Assembly (NCBI GenBank): GCA_035604615.1
Contig: DATNID010000033.1
Coordinates: 121,127 to 185,126, forward strand
Reading direction: 5' to 3'
DNA length: 64,000 nucleotides
DNA from: DATJLY01 sp035604615
GTDB lineage: Bacteria > Pseudomonadota > Alphaproteobacteria > ATCC43930 > CGMCC-115725
The stretch's first letter is position 1. The number at the start of each line of letters is the position of its first letter. This document shows positions 8,009-16,748 of the stretch, piece after piece. The translations under genes were made by a program, and so were the position numbers. The notes beneath the pieces were generated by a model, which worked only from the letters and a program-made list of their open reading frames with translations, was not told the DNA's origin and searched no databases.

Positions 8009-9748
8009 GTGACGGCGCGCGCCGCCGGGGGCGCGAAGTCGGGGCTGCTCATCCTGGTGCCGTGCCTCGCGGTCGTCGCGTGGCTGGTGTTCGTGCCGCT
8101 CGCGGCGCTCGTTTATTTCGCTTTCACCGAGAGCACGTCCTTCGCGGCGGGCGGCTTTACCTTCGGCAATTTCGCCGAGGCCTATCTCCATCGCAGGATC
8201 GGGCGCCTCTTCGCCAACTCGCTGGTCTATGCGCTGGGCTCCAGCGTTTTGAGCTTCGCTCTCGGCGCGGCGACGGCGTGGATCGTCGAGCGCACCGACG
8301 CACCCCTCAGGCGCACGTTCCACGCGGCGGCGCTCTTGTCGTTCGCGGTGCCGGGCCTGCTCATGGCGATGGCGTGGACCCTCGTGCTGAGCCCCAATAT
8401 CGGCTGGCTCAACGCGATGATTTCGGCGGGGCTCGGGCGGACCGCGCCGGTCTTCGATATCTATTCGATGAGCGGCATGATCTGGGCGCTGGCGAGCCAT
8501 AATTTCCCGCTCGCCTATCTCATGCTGGCGCCCGCCTTCCGGGTCATCGACCGGCGCGTCGAGGAGGCGGCAATCATGGCCGGCGCCGGCGGGCTCGGCG
8601 TGCTCGCGCGGGTGAGCCTGCCGCTGCTGCGCCCGGCCATGCTGTCGACGCTTCTGCTCCTTTTCATTCGCGGCATGGAATCGTTCGAGGTGCCGCGCAT
8701 CATCGGGCTCCCCGCCCATATCGACGTCTTCACCACCGAGATCCAGGACGCCACGTCGACCGTGCCGCCCGAGCCCGGCATCGCCGCGGTGCTGAGCCTC
8801 ACCTTGCTCGCGCTGTCGCTGCTCGGCATTTATTTCTATCGCCGCGCGACCCGGGACGCGGCGTCCTTCGCCATCGTCACCGGCAAGGCCTATCTCGCGC
8901 GACCCATCGCGCTCGGGCGCTGGCGCTGGTCCATGGGGGCGGCGATGGCGCTGCTATTCGCGGTCGCGCTCGGCCTGCCGCTCGCGACCCTGGTGTGGCA
9001 GTCCTTCTTCCGCAACGTCACGCCGCCCGCCGCGTCCTCGCTCGCCGCGGCCTCGCTCGCGAACTACCGCTACATTGCGACCTATCCCGTGTTCCTGCGC
9101 GCGGCGGGCAACTCGCTCTTGCTCGGCGCGGCGGGCGCGAGCTTGGTGGTGCTGCTGACCTTCGTCATGGCCTGGATCGCGCAGCGCGCGACGCCGCGCT
9201 GGGCGGTCGCGGTCGATGCGCTGATCTTCATCCCGATCGCGGTGCCGAGCGTGATCGTCGGCGCCGCCATCCTGTTCGCCTATCTGGTGCTGCCGATCCC
9301 GATCTACGACACGCTGTGGATCCTGCTGGTTGCGTATGTCACGCTCCATTTGCCCTACGGCATGCGCTTCGCCGCCGGCGGCTTCGCGCAAATCCATCGC
9401 GAGCTCGAGGAGGTGGCGGAGGTGAGCGGAGCCGGCGTCCTTGCGATCTTCCGCCGCGTGCTGCTGCCGCTGCTCGCGCCGATGATGATCGCGGCGTGGC
9501 TCTATGTCTTCGTGCTGGTGGTGCGCGAGCTGGCGGCGTCGTTCTTCCTGGTGGGGCCGCAGACCAGCGTGCTCGCGACCCTGAGCCTCACGCTGTGGGA
9601 CGACGGCGGCAGCATCGGTGCCATTTGCGCCTTGGGCGCGCTCGAGATCGCCGGTCTCGCCGTCGTGGCGTTCGCCATGCGCCGCTTCGAGACCGCGGTC
9701 GGCGCGGGCGCCTTCACGCGCTCCTCTCGCGCGGCTGGTCCAGCGTGA
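8009..9748 (+). CDS. ABC transporter permease, fused two-domain (FbpB/ThiP-like)
   Basis: About 579 residues with two binding-protein-dependent permease domains in tandem, roughly twelve hydrophobic segments. EAA loops are recognisable at EEAAIMAGAGGLGVLARVSL in the first half and LEEVAEVSGAGVLAIFRRVL in the second. Duplicated permeases of this kind belong to iron(III), thiamine or putrescine-type importers. I chose the GTG at 8009, after GGGCAGGG, because upstream ATGs would overlap the binding-protein gene by more than 30 bases. The 3' end overlaps the convergent DUF1275 gene by 35 bases. No ATPase gene adjoins it. Confidence 0.82.
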   Translation: MTARAAGGAKSGLLILVPCLAVVAWLVFVPLAALVYFAFTESTSFAAGGFTFGNFAEAYLHRRIGRLFANSLVYALGSSVLSFALGAATAWIVERTDAPLRRTFHAAALLSFAVPGLLMAMAWTLVLSPNIGWLNAMISAGLGRTAPVFDIYSMSGMIWALASHNFPLAYLMLAPAFRVIDRRVEEAAIMAGAGGLGVLARVSLPLLRPAMLSTLLLLFIRGMESFEVPRIIGLPAHIDVFTTEIQDATSTVPPEPGIAAVLSLTLLALSLLGIYFYRRATRDAASFAIVTGKAYLARPIALGRWRWSMGAAMALLFAVALGLPLATLVWQSFFRNVTPPAASSLAAASLANYRYIATYPVFLRAAGNSLLLGAAGASLVVLLTFVMAWIAQRATPRWAVAVDALIFIPIAVPSVIVGAAILFAYLVLPIPIYDTLWILLVAYVTLHLPYGMRFAAGGFAQIHRELEEVAEVSGAGVLAIFRRVLLPLLAPMMIAAWLYVFVLVVRELAASFFLVGPQTSVLATLSLTLWDDGGSIGAICALGALEIAGLAVVAFAMRRFETAVGAGAFTRSSRAAGPA

Positions 9749-10352
9749 CCTCGATCGTCACGGCGAGCAGCATCAGCGCCGCGACCAGCAGCGGCCAGTG
9801 CGTGAAGTGCTGCGTCGCGGTCGCGACCGCCGCGCCGGCGCCATAGGCGACCCAGGCGAGGGCATGGAGAGGCGTCGCGCCCGGCTCGGGCGCGCGCTGC
9901 GACGGCAGGACATAGTCGACGCAAAACTCGGCCAGCCGCACGATCGTGCCCGTCACCACCACGGTCTGGAGACTGTTGGCGCCGAAGCGCGAGATCGACG
10001 CGCCCTGCAGCCCCATGGTGAGCGCCAGAACCGCAAGCCGCTCGGTGTGGTTCATCGGCGTCACCGCCGCCACCGCCAGCAGCGCCACCGCGGCGCCGAG
10101 CCCCACGGTCGGCTTTCCCGTCGTGCGCCGCAACGTCGCCGCGACCAGCGCGCCGACCAGGAAGGCCGCGAGCGTGAAGCCGTAGACCGCCGTTCGCGCA
10201 CCCTCGCCGCGCACTGCCGCGATCGCGAGCAGCACGGTGTTCCCGGTCATGTTGGCGGCGAACACGCCGCCCAACTCGGTATATCCCACCGCGTCGACGA
10301 AGCCCGCAACCACGCAGAGACCGGCGGCGCGGGCGAACAGGCGCCGCCCCAT
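9714..10352 (-). CDS. DUF1275 (YoaK-like) membrane protein
   Basis: A 212-residue protein with about six hydrophobic segments and the family signature GFVDAVGYTELGGVFAANMTGN near the N-terminus. DUF1275/YoaK proteins are inner-membrane proteins of uncertain, possibly transport-related function. The start overlaps the livG stop by one base (TGATG), so it is the last gene of the leftward liv operon, in the place where livF is often found. The 3' end overlaps the convergent permease gene. Confidence 0.85.
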   Translation of the reverse strand: MGRRLFARAAGLCVVAGFVDAVGYTELGGVFAANMTGNTVLLAIAAVRGEGARTAVYGFTLAAFLVGALVAATLRRTTGKPTVGLGAAVALLAVAAVTPMNHTERLAVLALTMGLQGASISRFGANSLQTVVVTGTIVRLAEFCVDYVLPSQRAPEPGATPLHALAWVAYGAGAAVATATQHFTHWPLLVAALMLLAVTIEVTLDQPRERSA

Positions 10353-11122
10353 CAGCCGCGTCCCGGTCGCGCCACGTCATCCTCGCCGAGATAGGCGCGG
10401 CGCACCTTCTCGTTGCCGCGGATCGCCTCGGGCGCGCCGGTGGCGATGGCGCGGCCATAGACCAGCACGGTGATGCGGTCGGCGAGCGCCCACACCGCGT
10501 CCATGTCGTGCTCGATCAGCAGGATGGTGACCGCGCCCTTGAGCTGCGCCAGGAGCTTCACCATGCGCGCCGAATCCTCCGGCCCCATGCCCGCCGTCGG
10601 CTCGTCAAGGAGCAGGAGCCGTGGCCGCGTCGCCAGCGCCATCGCGATCTCGAGCGCGCGCTTCTCGCCATGCGCCAGGTGCGACGCGCGCACATCGGCG
10701 CGCGCCTCGAGCCCGACCCGCGCCAGGATTGCCTGCGCCGGCGCGCGCAGGGCCGGGTCGCTATGCGCCGCGCGCCAGAAATGGAAACTGTGCCCGTCAT
10801 GCGCCTGGACCGCGAGCGCGACATTGTCGAGCGCGGTGAATTCCTGGAACACGCTGGTGATCTGGAACGAACGCGCGAGGCCCTTGAGCGAGCGCAAATG
10901 CGCGGAGAGCCGCGTGATGTCCTCGCCGAGGAAGCGGATGATTCCGGCGTCGGGGCGCAACTCGCCCGCGATCTGGGCGACGAGCGTGGTCTTGCCGGCA
11001 CCGTTGGGGCCGATGACCGCGTGAACCTCGCCTTCCGCCACGTCGAGGCTCAGCCGGTCGGTGGCGACGAGGCCGCCGAAGCGCTTCACCACGCCCTCCG
11101 CGGCGAGGATGGTATCAGCCAC
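10352..11122 (-). CDS. livG: Branched-chain amino-acid-type ABC transporter ATPase (LivG)
   Basis: A 256-residue LivG-type ATPase. The Walker A motif is GPNGAGKTT and the Walker B region is LLLLDEPTAGMGPED; the signature region is HLAHGEKRALEIAMAL. The switch histidine is in LLIEHDMDAVWALADR. The FQITSVFQEFTALDNVALAVQ segment is typical of LivG. It energises HAAT-family importers of branched-chain amino acids or, often, aromatic acids. It overlaps livM by eight bases and ends in an overlap with the DUF1275 gene. LivF, the usual second ATPase, is missing from the block. Confidence 0.92.
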   Translation of the reverse strand: MADTILAAEGVVKRFGGLVATDRLSLDVAEGEVHAVIGPNGAGKTTLVAQIAGELRPDAGIIRFLGEDITRLSAHLRSLKGLARSFQITSVFQEFTALDNVALAVQAHDGHSFHFWRAAHSDPALRAPAQAILARVGLEARADVRASHLAHGEKRALEIAMALATRPRLLLLDEPTAGMGPEDSARMVKLLAQLKGAVTILLIEHDMDAVWALADRITVLVYGRAIATGAPEAIRGNEKVRRAYLGEDDVARPGRG

Positions 11123-12065
11123 CGGCGGCGCCCCCCTCGCGCGCGATGAGGCCGTAGAGACCGCGCTTGGCGAACAGCACGATCAGGATGAGGAGCGGCC
11201 CCAAGATCACCAGCCAATGCTCGGTCAAGGCCGACAGCTCGTGCTCGAGCATGACATAGGCGGCGGCGCCGAGGATGGCGCCCAAAAGCGAGCCGATGCC
11301 GCCCATGATCACCATGATGATGATCTCGCCCGAGCGCGACCAATGCATGATTGCCGGCGACACGAAGAGAAGCTGGTTCGCGAGCAGCGCCCCCGCCACG
11401 CCGCACATCGAAGCCGAGATCACGAAGGCGGCGAGGCGGTAGCGGAAGATCGGGAAGCCGATCGCGGTCATGCGCCGCGCGTTCGACCGCGCGCCCCGGA
11501 GCGTCATGCCGAAGCGCGATTCGACCAGCCGCCCCGAACCCCAGAAGCAGAACGCCAGGACCGCGAAGACGGCGAAATAGAGGATTGTGGGATTGTCGAG
11601 CGGCACTGCCCCGCCGAAATCGCTGTGCCGCACGATGCTCATGCCGTCATCGCCGCCGAATACGTTGAGGCTGATGAACAGGAAATAGAGCATCTGCGCG
11701 AAGGCGAGAGTGATCATCACGAACGACACGCCGCTGGTCCTGAGCGACACGGCGCCGATGAAGGCGGCGGTCAGCGCCGAGACCAGGATCGCCGCGCCGA
11801 ACTGGATGAAGCCGTTATCGATGCCGTAATGGTCGAGAATGCCGACCGCGTAGCTGCCGAGGCCGAGATAGGCGGCATGGCCGAAGCTCACCATCCCGCC
11901 ATAGCCGAGGATGAGGTCGAGGCTCAAGGCGGCGATGGCGAACACCATCACGCGGGTAAAGAGGTCGAGATAGAACGGCCGGTCTGCCGCCCACGCCGCC
12001 GCCGGCACCAGCGCCAGCACGAGGAACGAAACCGCGACGGCGATGCGGTAGGCGTCGAGCCGCAT
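11115..12065 (-). CDS. livM: Branched-chain amino-acid-type ABC transporter permease (LivM)
   Basis: A 316-residue polytopic inner-membrane protein with about nine hydrophobic segments. The LivM landmark LDLILGYGGMVSFGHAAYLG lies near residue 48, and the EAA-like segment with SRFGMTLRGARSNARRMTAIG is near residue 187. It pairs with LivH, LivG and LivK encoded around it. One base separates the livH stop from its start, and it overlaps livG. Confidence 0.92.
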   Translation of the reverse strand: MRLDAYRIAVAVSFLVLALVPAAAWAADRPFYLDLFTRVMVFAIAALSLDLILGYGGMVSFGHAAYLGLGSYAVGILDHYGIDNGFIQFGAAILVSALTAAFIGAVSLRTSGVSFVMITLAFAQMLYFLFISLNVFGGDDGMSIVRHSDFGGAVPLDNPTILYFAVFAVLAFCFWGSGRLVESRFGMTLRGARSNARRMTAIGFPIFRYRLAAFVISASMCGVAGALLANQLLFVSPAIMHWSRSGEIIIMVIMGGIGSLLGAILGAAAYVMLEHELSALTEHWLVILGPLLILIVLFAKRGLYGLIAREGGAAGG

Positions 12066-12066
12066 C

Positions 12067-12990
12067 TCAGCGCCCTCGCGGCGGGAAGAGGCCCTGCGGC
12101 CGGAAATACAGCACCACCGCCATCAGGATGTAGATCGCCATCGAGGCCAGCGCGGGACCGGCATTGTCGGCCGCCGACTTCGCCATGAAGGCAGCCAGCA
12201 TCGGCCGCAGGAATACGCGCCCCATCGTGTCGACCACGCCGATCAACAGCGCCGCGATGAAGGCGCCGCGGATCGAGCCGATGCCGCCGATGACGATCAC
12301 GACGATGGCGAGGATGAGCACGCCGTCGCCCATCCCAGCCGTGACCGAGAACACCGGCCCCGCCAACAGCCCCGACAGCGCCGCCAGCATCGCCCCCAGC
12401 CCGAACAGCAAGGTGAACAGCAGCGCGATGTCGACGCCGAGCGCGCCCACCATGGTGCGGTTCGAGGCGCCGGCGCGGATCAGCATGCCGAGCCGCGTCT
12501 TCATGACCAGCAGATAAAGCGCCACCGCCACCGCGAGCCCCACGACGATGATGGCGAGGCGGTAGAGCGGATAGGTCATGCCCGGGAAGATCGCGACCCG
12601 GCCGGCGAGGAAGGGCGGCACCGACGAGTAGAGCGCGGTGTCGCCCCAGATGAGCCGCACCGACTCGTTGAAGAACAGGATGAGGCCGAACGTCGCCAGC
12701 ACCTGGTCGAGATGGTCGCGGCGATAAAGGCGGCGGAACACGATGGTCTCGACCGCGATGCCGATGACAAGCGCGCCGGCCAGCGCGGCGAGAATGGCGA
12801 GGATGTAGGACCCCGTCCGCCCATAGGTGTAGGCGCAGAGATAGGCCCCGATCATGTAGATCGAGCCGTGCGCGAAATTCACCAGGTTCATGATGCCGAA
12901 CACGAGCGTCAGGCCCGCCGCCATCAGGAACAACATGACGCCGAACTGGACCCCGTTCAGAAGCTGCTCGAGGACGAGGAGCGGCGTCAT
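12067..12990 (-). CDS. livH: Branched-chain amino-acid-type ABC transporter permease (LivH)
   Basis: A 307-residue permease with eight or so membrane segments. The LivH opening QLLNGVQFGVMLFLMAAGLT and the MNLVNFAHGSIYMIGAY motif are clear. The conserved ILAIVVIVIGGIGSIRGAFI block is near residue 228. Its start overlaps the livK stop by four bases. With LivM it forms the membrane channel of a HAAT-type importer. Confidence 0.92.
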   Translation of the reverse strand: MTPLLVLEQLLNGVQFGVMLFLMAAGLTLVFGIMNLVNFAHGSIYMIGAYLCAYTYGRTGSYILAILAALAGALVIGIAVETIVFRRLYRRDHLDQVLATFGLILFFNESVRLIWGDTALYSSVPPFLAGRVAIFPGMTYPLYRLAIIVVGLAVAVALYLLVMKTRLGMLIRAGASNRTMVGALGVDIALLFTLLFGLGAMLAALSGLLAGPVFSVTAGMGDGVLILAIVVIVIGGIGSIRGAFIAALLIGVVDTMGRVFLRPMLAAFMAKSAADNAGPALASMAIYILMAVVLYFRPQGLFPPRGR

Positions 12991-14153
12991 TTCATGGGGC
13001 AGTCGCCGGCATAGGCGTCGGGATAGTCCTCGGCCATGGTCTCGGTGACGTTGTTCTCGAGCGCGCCCGACGCAGTCCGCGTCACCTCGAGGAGATAGAT
13101 GTTCTGGATCGGAAACTGGTTGGTGTTGAAACGGAACTTGCCGCGCACGCTGTCGAACTTCGCGGCCTTGAGCGCGGCGCGGAATTCGTCGGCGCGCTCG
13201 ACATGGCCGTCGACGGCGCGGATCGCGCTGTCGATGAGCCGCGCGCCGTCATAGGCGAAGATGGTGAACACCGACGGCCGGCGATGATGCTGCGCCTCGA
13301 AATGCGCGACCATCGCGCGGTTGGCCGGGTTGTCGAGATTGGCGCCCCAGAACCCCGCCGATTTGAGCCCCACTGCGGCGTCGCCCATGCCGGGCAGCGT
13401 CTCCTCGTCAATCACGGTCGAGACGCCGTAGAGCGGCACCTTGTCCTTCAAGCCGGCCTCGGCGTACTGCTTGACGAAATTGATCGACGCGTTACCGGAC
13501 TGCTCGAAGAAGAACACCGAATCCGGGCTGGCCGCGCGCGCCTCGGCGAGTTCGGCGGCGTAGTCGAGCTGGCCCAGCGGCGTGTAGGTCTCGCCGATGA
13601 CGCTGCCTTTGAACGAGCGCTTGATGCCGGTGACGATATCGCGCCCGGCGGCATAGTTCGCGGCGACGAGGTAGAGCTTCTTCTTCCCCGCCTTGTTGAG
13701 ATAGAGCCCCATGCCCTCGGACGCCGTGTCGGTCTCGTCGGAGGCGGCGAAGAAGTAGGGGCTGCATTCCTTGCCCGCGAGCTCTGACGGGCCGGCCTGG
13801 ACGCTGACGATGAACACCTTGCGCGGCAGCGCCGAGCGCGCCACCGCCAGCATGATGTTCGACGGAACGATGCCGGTGATGATCTGGACCTTGTCCTCGT
13901 CGATCATCTTGCGCGCGAGCTGCACGCCGATATCGGGCTTGCCCTGGTCGTCGTTGACGACGAGCTCGATCCGGTCGCTTGCGCCGGCATCCGCGATCCC
14001 GAGCCTGAAGCCGTCGAGCAGCTCCGGCCCCGCCGCGAGCGAGGGGTTCGAGAGCGACGAGATGAAGCCGACCTTCACCTTGTCGGCGGCGCGCCCCTGC
14101 GACGCCACGAGCAGGAGAGAAACCGACAACAGCAGGACTGGGATTGGGCGCAT
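12987..14153 (-). CDS. livK: ABC transporter substrate-binding protein (LivK-like, Peripla_BP_6)
   Basis: A 388-residue periplasmic receptor with a Sec signal peptide (hydrophobic VLLLSVSLLLVASQGRAA). The mature domain has the Peripla_BP_6 pattern KVGFISSLSNPSLAAGPELL, near residue 30. I chose the ATG at 14153 because AGGGAGGAAGAAG lies directly upstream; a start 21 bases earlier is possible. A ThDP-enzyme gene ends 17 bases before it. Relatives often bind aromatic acids, so the ligand may be what the neighbouring ThDP and cyclase enzymes act on. This is inference. Confidence 0.88.
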   Translation of the reverse strand: MRPIPVLLLSVSLLLVASQGRAADKVKVGFISSLSNPSLAAGPELLDGFRLGIADAGASDRIELVVNDDQGKPDIGVQLARKMIDEDKVQIITGIVPSNIMLAVARSALPRKVFIVSVQAGPSELAGKECSPYFFAASDETDTASEGMGLYLNKAGKKKLYLVAANYAAGRDIVTGIKRSFKGSVIGETYTPLGQLDYAAELAEARAASPDSVFFFEQSGNASINFVKQYAEAGLKDKVPLYGVSTVIDEETLPGMGDAAVGLKSAGFWGANLDNPANRAMVAHFEAQHHRRPSVFTIFAYDGARLIDSAIRAVDGHVERADEFRAALKAAKFDSVRGKFRFNTNQFPIQNIYLLEVTRTASGALENNVTETMAEDYPDAYAGDCPMK

Positions 14154-14170
14154 CTTCTTCCTCCCTGGCG

Positions 14171-15904
14171 TCACGGCGCGCCGCCGCGCGGCCCGACGAT
14201 GAGGTTCAACAGCGCTTGGCGCTTCTCGACCCTCACCGCGTGGAGCGCGCGCTCGAGCGCGGCCGGCAGTGCCTCGGGCGTCTCAACGCATTCGCCGTAG
14301 CCGCCGTAGATCGCCATCATGTGCTCGTAGCGCGCGGTGGGGCCGAGGGAGCCCACCGGCATGCGGTTGCTGCGCGCGGCGTGTCCGTCGGGAAAGACGC
14401 GGAGCGACGAGCCTTCGACCTCCTCCCACATCGAGTTGTTGAACACAATGAACAGGACCGGCAGTCCCTGCGTGCGCGCCACCTGGTGTCCCGCGGTCGG
14501 ATTGCCGAACATGTAGGCGCCGTCGCCAAGCGTGGCAATGACGGTGCGGTCGGGCGCAGCGAGCTTCGCGCCCAACGCCGCGCCCACGCCCCAGCCGAGC
14601 CCGCCCGCGGTCGGCGTGCCGAGCATCGTGCGCGCCTTGGCGAAGGGCGCGTGGCTCAGGATGAGCGAATACTCGTTGACCACGATCGTGTCGTCGTCCT
14701 TGGCCTGGGCGATGCAATGCGACGCCCAGGCGGGGTTCATCGGGCTCAAGGCTCGCACCCGCGCGAGGTTGGCCTCGACCCCTTGGTGTGTGCGCTCGCG
14801 CTGCGCCTTGACCTTGGCGCGGCGCGCGGCGAGCACCGGCTGGGCGATGCGGTCGCCCAGGGCTGCCGCGATCTGCGGCAGCACCACCCGCGCCGGCCCG
14901 GTCACCGCGACATCGCACGGGAAGCTGCGGATTGGCAAGCGCGAGAACAGCGGATCGACGCCGATATGGATCACCATGCAGCCGTCGGCGGGATTGCCGT
15001 GGACGGACGGCATCCACGGCACGTCGGTGTCGATCACCAGGATCGCGTCGGCCTCTTTCATGTGCGGCATCGGGTCGTAGCCGAGCAGCATCGCATGGTC
15101 GCCCGGCAGCGAGTTCGCCTGCGAGCGGTACTCGACCAGGGGCACCGCGAAGCGGGCGCAGAAATCGGCGAGCGCCGTGGCATTGGCCGCGACCCGCGCA
15201 TTGCCCCGCGCGAAGATGAGCGGCCGCTCGGATGACGCGAGAATGTCGGCGGCGCGCGCGATCTGGTCGGGCGTCGGTCCCGGCACCGTGCCGTAGGCGC
15301 GGCGCGGCGTGGCCGAATAGCTGAAATTCGCCATGCGCGCGCTCATCACCTCGCGCGGCAGCGAGAGATAGACGGGGCCGCACGGCTCCGAGGTCGCGAT
15401 CTCGATGGCGCGGTCGATCACCGCCTCGAGCTGCTCGCCGTTGCGCAGCTCGTAATCCCACTTGCACAGCTCGCGCACCATGCCGGCCTGGTCGAACATC
15501 TCCTGCGACCAGTGAATGCCGGTGTCGCGCGAGCCCTTCATGCCCCACTCGGTCAGCGGGTTGCGGCCGGCGGTGAAGATCAGCGGCACGTGGTCGCGCG
15601 CCGCGTCGGCGAGCGCGTTGATGCCGTTGGCGGTGCCGACATTGACGTGGAACATCACCATCTGCGGCCGCCCGGTCATCAGGTAGTAGCCGTGCGCCAT
15701 CGCCACCGCGACGTTCTCGTGCGCGACGGTGATGACCTTGAGGCGCGGGCTGACGCCCTTGGCGGCGATGGCGGCGAGCGCCTCGTTGACCGGCGCGAAA
15801 TCGGTGCCGCCATTGGCGAAGAGATACTCGATGCCGCGCTCGGCCAGGAGCGTGAGATAGGCCTCCGCCACGGACTCGACGGCGATCGTCTTTCTTTCGG
15901 CCAC
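14171..15904 (-). CDS. Thiamine-diphosphate-dependent enzyme, second copy (liv-linked)
   Basis: About 577 residues of the acetolactate-synthase-like superfamily. The catalytic glutamate is in VAHENVAVAMAHGYY near residue 60. The ThDP/Mg site is GDGAYMFGNPTAGHQVA followed by VFNNSMW, keeping the canonical Asn-Asn. I chose the GTG at 15904 because AAGGAGG lies five bases upstream; an ATG 21 bases earlier lacks that spacing. It sits between the cyclase gene and livKHMG on the same strand, suggesting that its substrate is imported by that transporter. True AHAS is unlikely because no small subunit is present and GGTDFAPV replaces the usual PGG region. Confidence 0.85.
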   Translation of the reverse strand: MAERKTIAVESVAEAYLTLLAERGIEYLFANGGTDFAPVNEALAAIAAKGVSPRLKVITVAHENVAVAMAHGYYLMTGRPQMVMFHVNVGTANGINALADAARDHVPLIFTAGRNPLTEWGMKGSRDTGIHWSQEMFDQAGMVRELCKWDYELRNGEQLEAVIDRAIEIATSEPCGPVYLSLPREVMSARMANFSYSATPRRAYGTVPGPTPDQIARAADILASSERPLIFARGNARVAANATALADFCARFAVPLVEYRSQANSLPGDHAMLLGYDPMPHMKEADAILVIDTDVPWMPSVHGNPADGCMVIHIGVDPLFSRLPIRSFPCDVAVTGPARVVLPQIAAALGDRIAQPVLAARRAKVKAQRERTHQGVEANLARVRALSPMNPAWASHCIAQAKDDDTIVVNEYSLILSHAPFAKARTMLGTPTAGGLGWGVGAALGAKLAAPDRTVIATLGDGAYMFGNPTAGHQVARTQGLPVLFIVFNNSMWEEVEGSSLRVFPDGHAARSNRMPVGSLGPTARYEHMMAIYGGYGECVETPEALPAALERALHAVRVEKRQALLNLIVGPRGGAP

Positions 15905-15974
15905 CCGCGCCTCCTTATGGGTCATCGCGCGGGCAGGATAACGGCCGCCCGTTCCCCCGCCAAGCCGAGTGAAA

Positions 15975-16667
15975 CTAATCCTCGATCACCACCGCGCGCA
16001 CGGGGGAGGCTTCGACGCCGGTCATGTTGAGGGGCAGCGCCAGGAGGGTGACGCGCTCCTGGGTGATGCGGTCGAGATGGTTGAGGTAGGGCATGGTGAC
16101 GACGCCGTTCTCGCCAAAGGTGCGCGAGGTGTAGAACACGACGTTGGAATCCGGCTCGTCGGCGCCGTGATAGAAATCGAACCCCACCAGCACCACGCCG
16201 CGCTCGATCACCCATTTCACGGCGTCGCGCGTCAGGTAGGGCGCGCGCTTGGCCCAGTCGGGCGCGAAATAGTCCTTGTTGCAGTCGGTGCGCAGCAGCA
16301 GCCGGTCGCCTTTCTGCAAGATGCGCCCGACCGCCGCTTCGAGGTCGGCCGCGTCGACCGCGCCGCCAGGCACGCGATGGCGCAGATCGGCCACCACGGC
16401 GTCGCCCGCGAAAAGCTCGAGCGGCAGCTCCTGGAGCTGCTTGCCGCCCTTCACCATGTGCTCGGGCGCGTCGACATGGCTCCCGGCATGGAGCCGCATG
16501 TGGACGCCGCGCACGATCTGTCCCGCGCCCCCCGGCGCGTCGTGCTCCTTCAGCACCTCGACCGCGAACTGCATGTCCTTGCTGAAGCCCTTGGGCGTGT
16601 GCATGCGGTATTGGCCGCCGTCGAGCTCGAGGCTGATGTCGATGATCTTGCCGAAGCGCAGCGTCAT
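15975..16667 (-). CDS. Cyclase family protein (kynurenine-formamidase-like metal hydrolase)
   Basis: A 230-residue member of the cyclase/KynB superfamily (PF04199). The diagnostic metal motif HAGSHVDAPEH is near residue 86. A further metal histidine-containing strand, GFDFYHGADEPDSNVVFYT, lies further on. These zinc or manganese enzymes hydrolyse N-formylkynurenine, isatin or cyclic amides. No other kynurenine gene is nearby, so isatin- or amide-hydrolase activity is as likely. It is the first gene of the leftward operon leading to the ThDP enzyme and livKHMG, 70 bases ahead of the former. Confidence 0.85.
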   Translation of the reverse strand: MTLRFGKIIDISLELDGGQYRMHTPKGFSKDMQFAVEVLKEHDAPGGAGQIVRGVHMRLHAGSHVDAPEHMVKGGKQLQELPLELFAGDAVVADLRHRVPGGAVDAADLEAAVGRILQKGDRLLLRTDCNKDYFAPDWAKRAPYLTRDAVKWVIERGVVLVGFDFYHGADEPDSNVVFYTSRTFGENGVVTMPYLNHLDRITQERVTLLALPLNMTGVEASPVRAVVIED

Positions 16668-16687
16668 GGCCGGTCTCCCCTGCGGGC

Positions 16688-16698
16688 AGTCTGAGACT
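16688..16698. promoter_or_regulatory. Short perfect inverted repeat in divergent intergenic region
   Basis: AGTCTGAGACT is a perfect 11-base inverted repeat in the 81-base gap between the divergent cyclase and ThDP genes. Its position would suit an operator serving both. One short palindrome is weak evidence, and no regulator gene adjoins it. Confidence 0.2.
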
Positions 16699-16748
16699 CA
16701 ATTGCGCCCGGGGTCAACCTGCGCCTTCGAACTCACTAGGGAGCGATC

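Noticed and set aside
14153..14174. A livK start at 14174 (MTPGRKK...).
   Set aside because: The ATG at 14153 has AGGGAGGAAGAAG directly upstream and starts the signal peptide cleanly.
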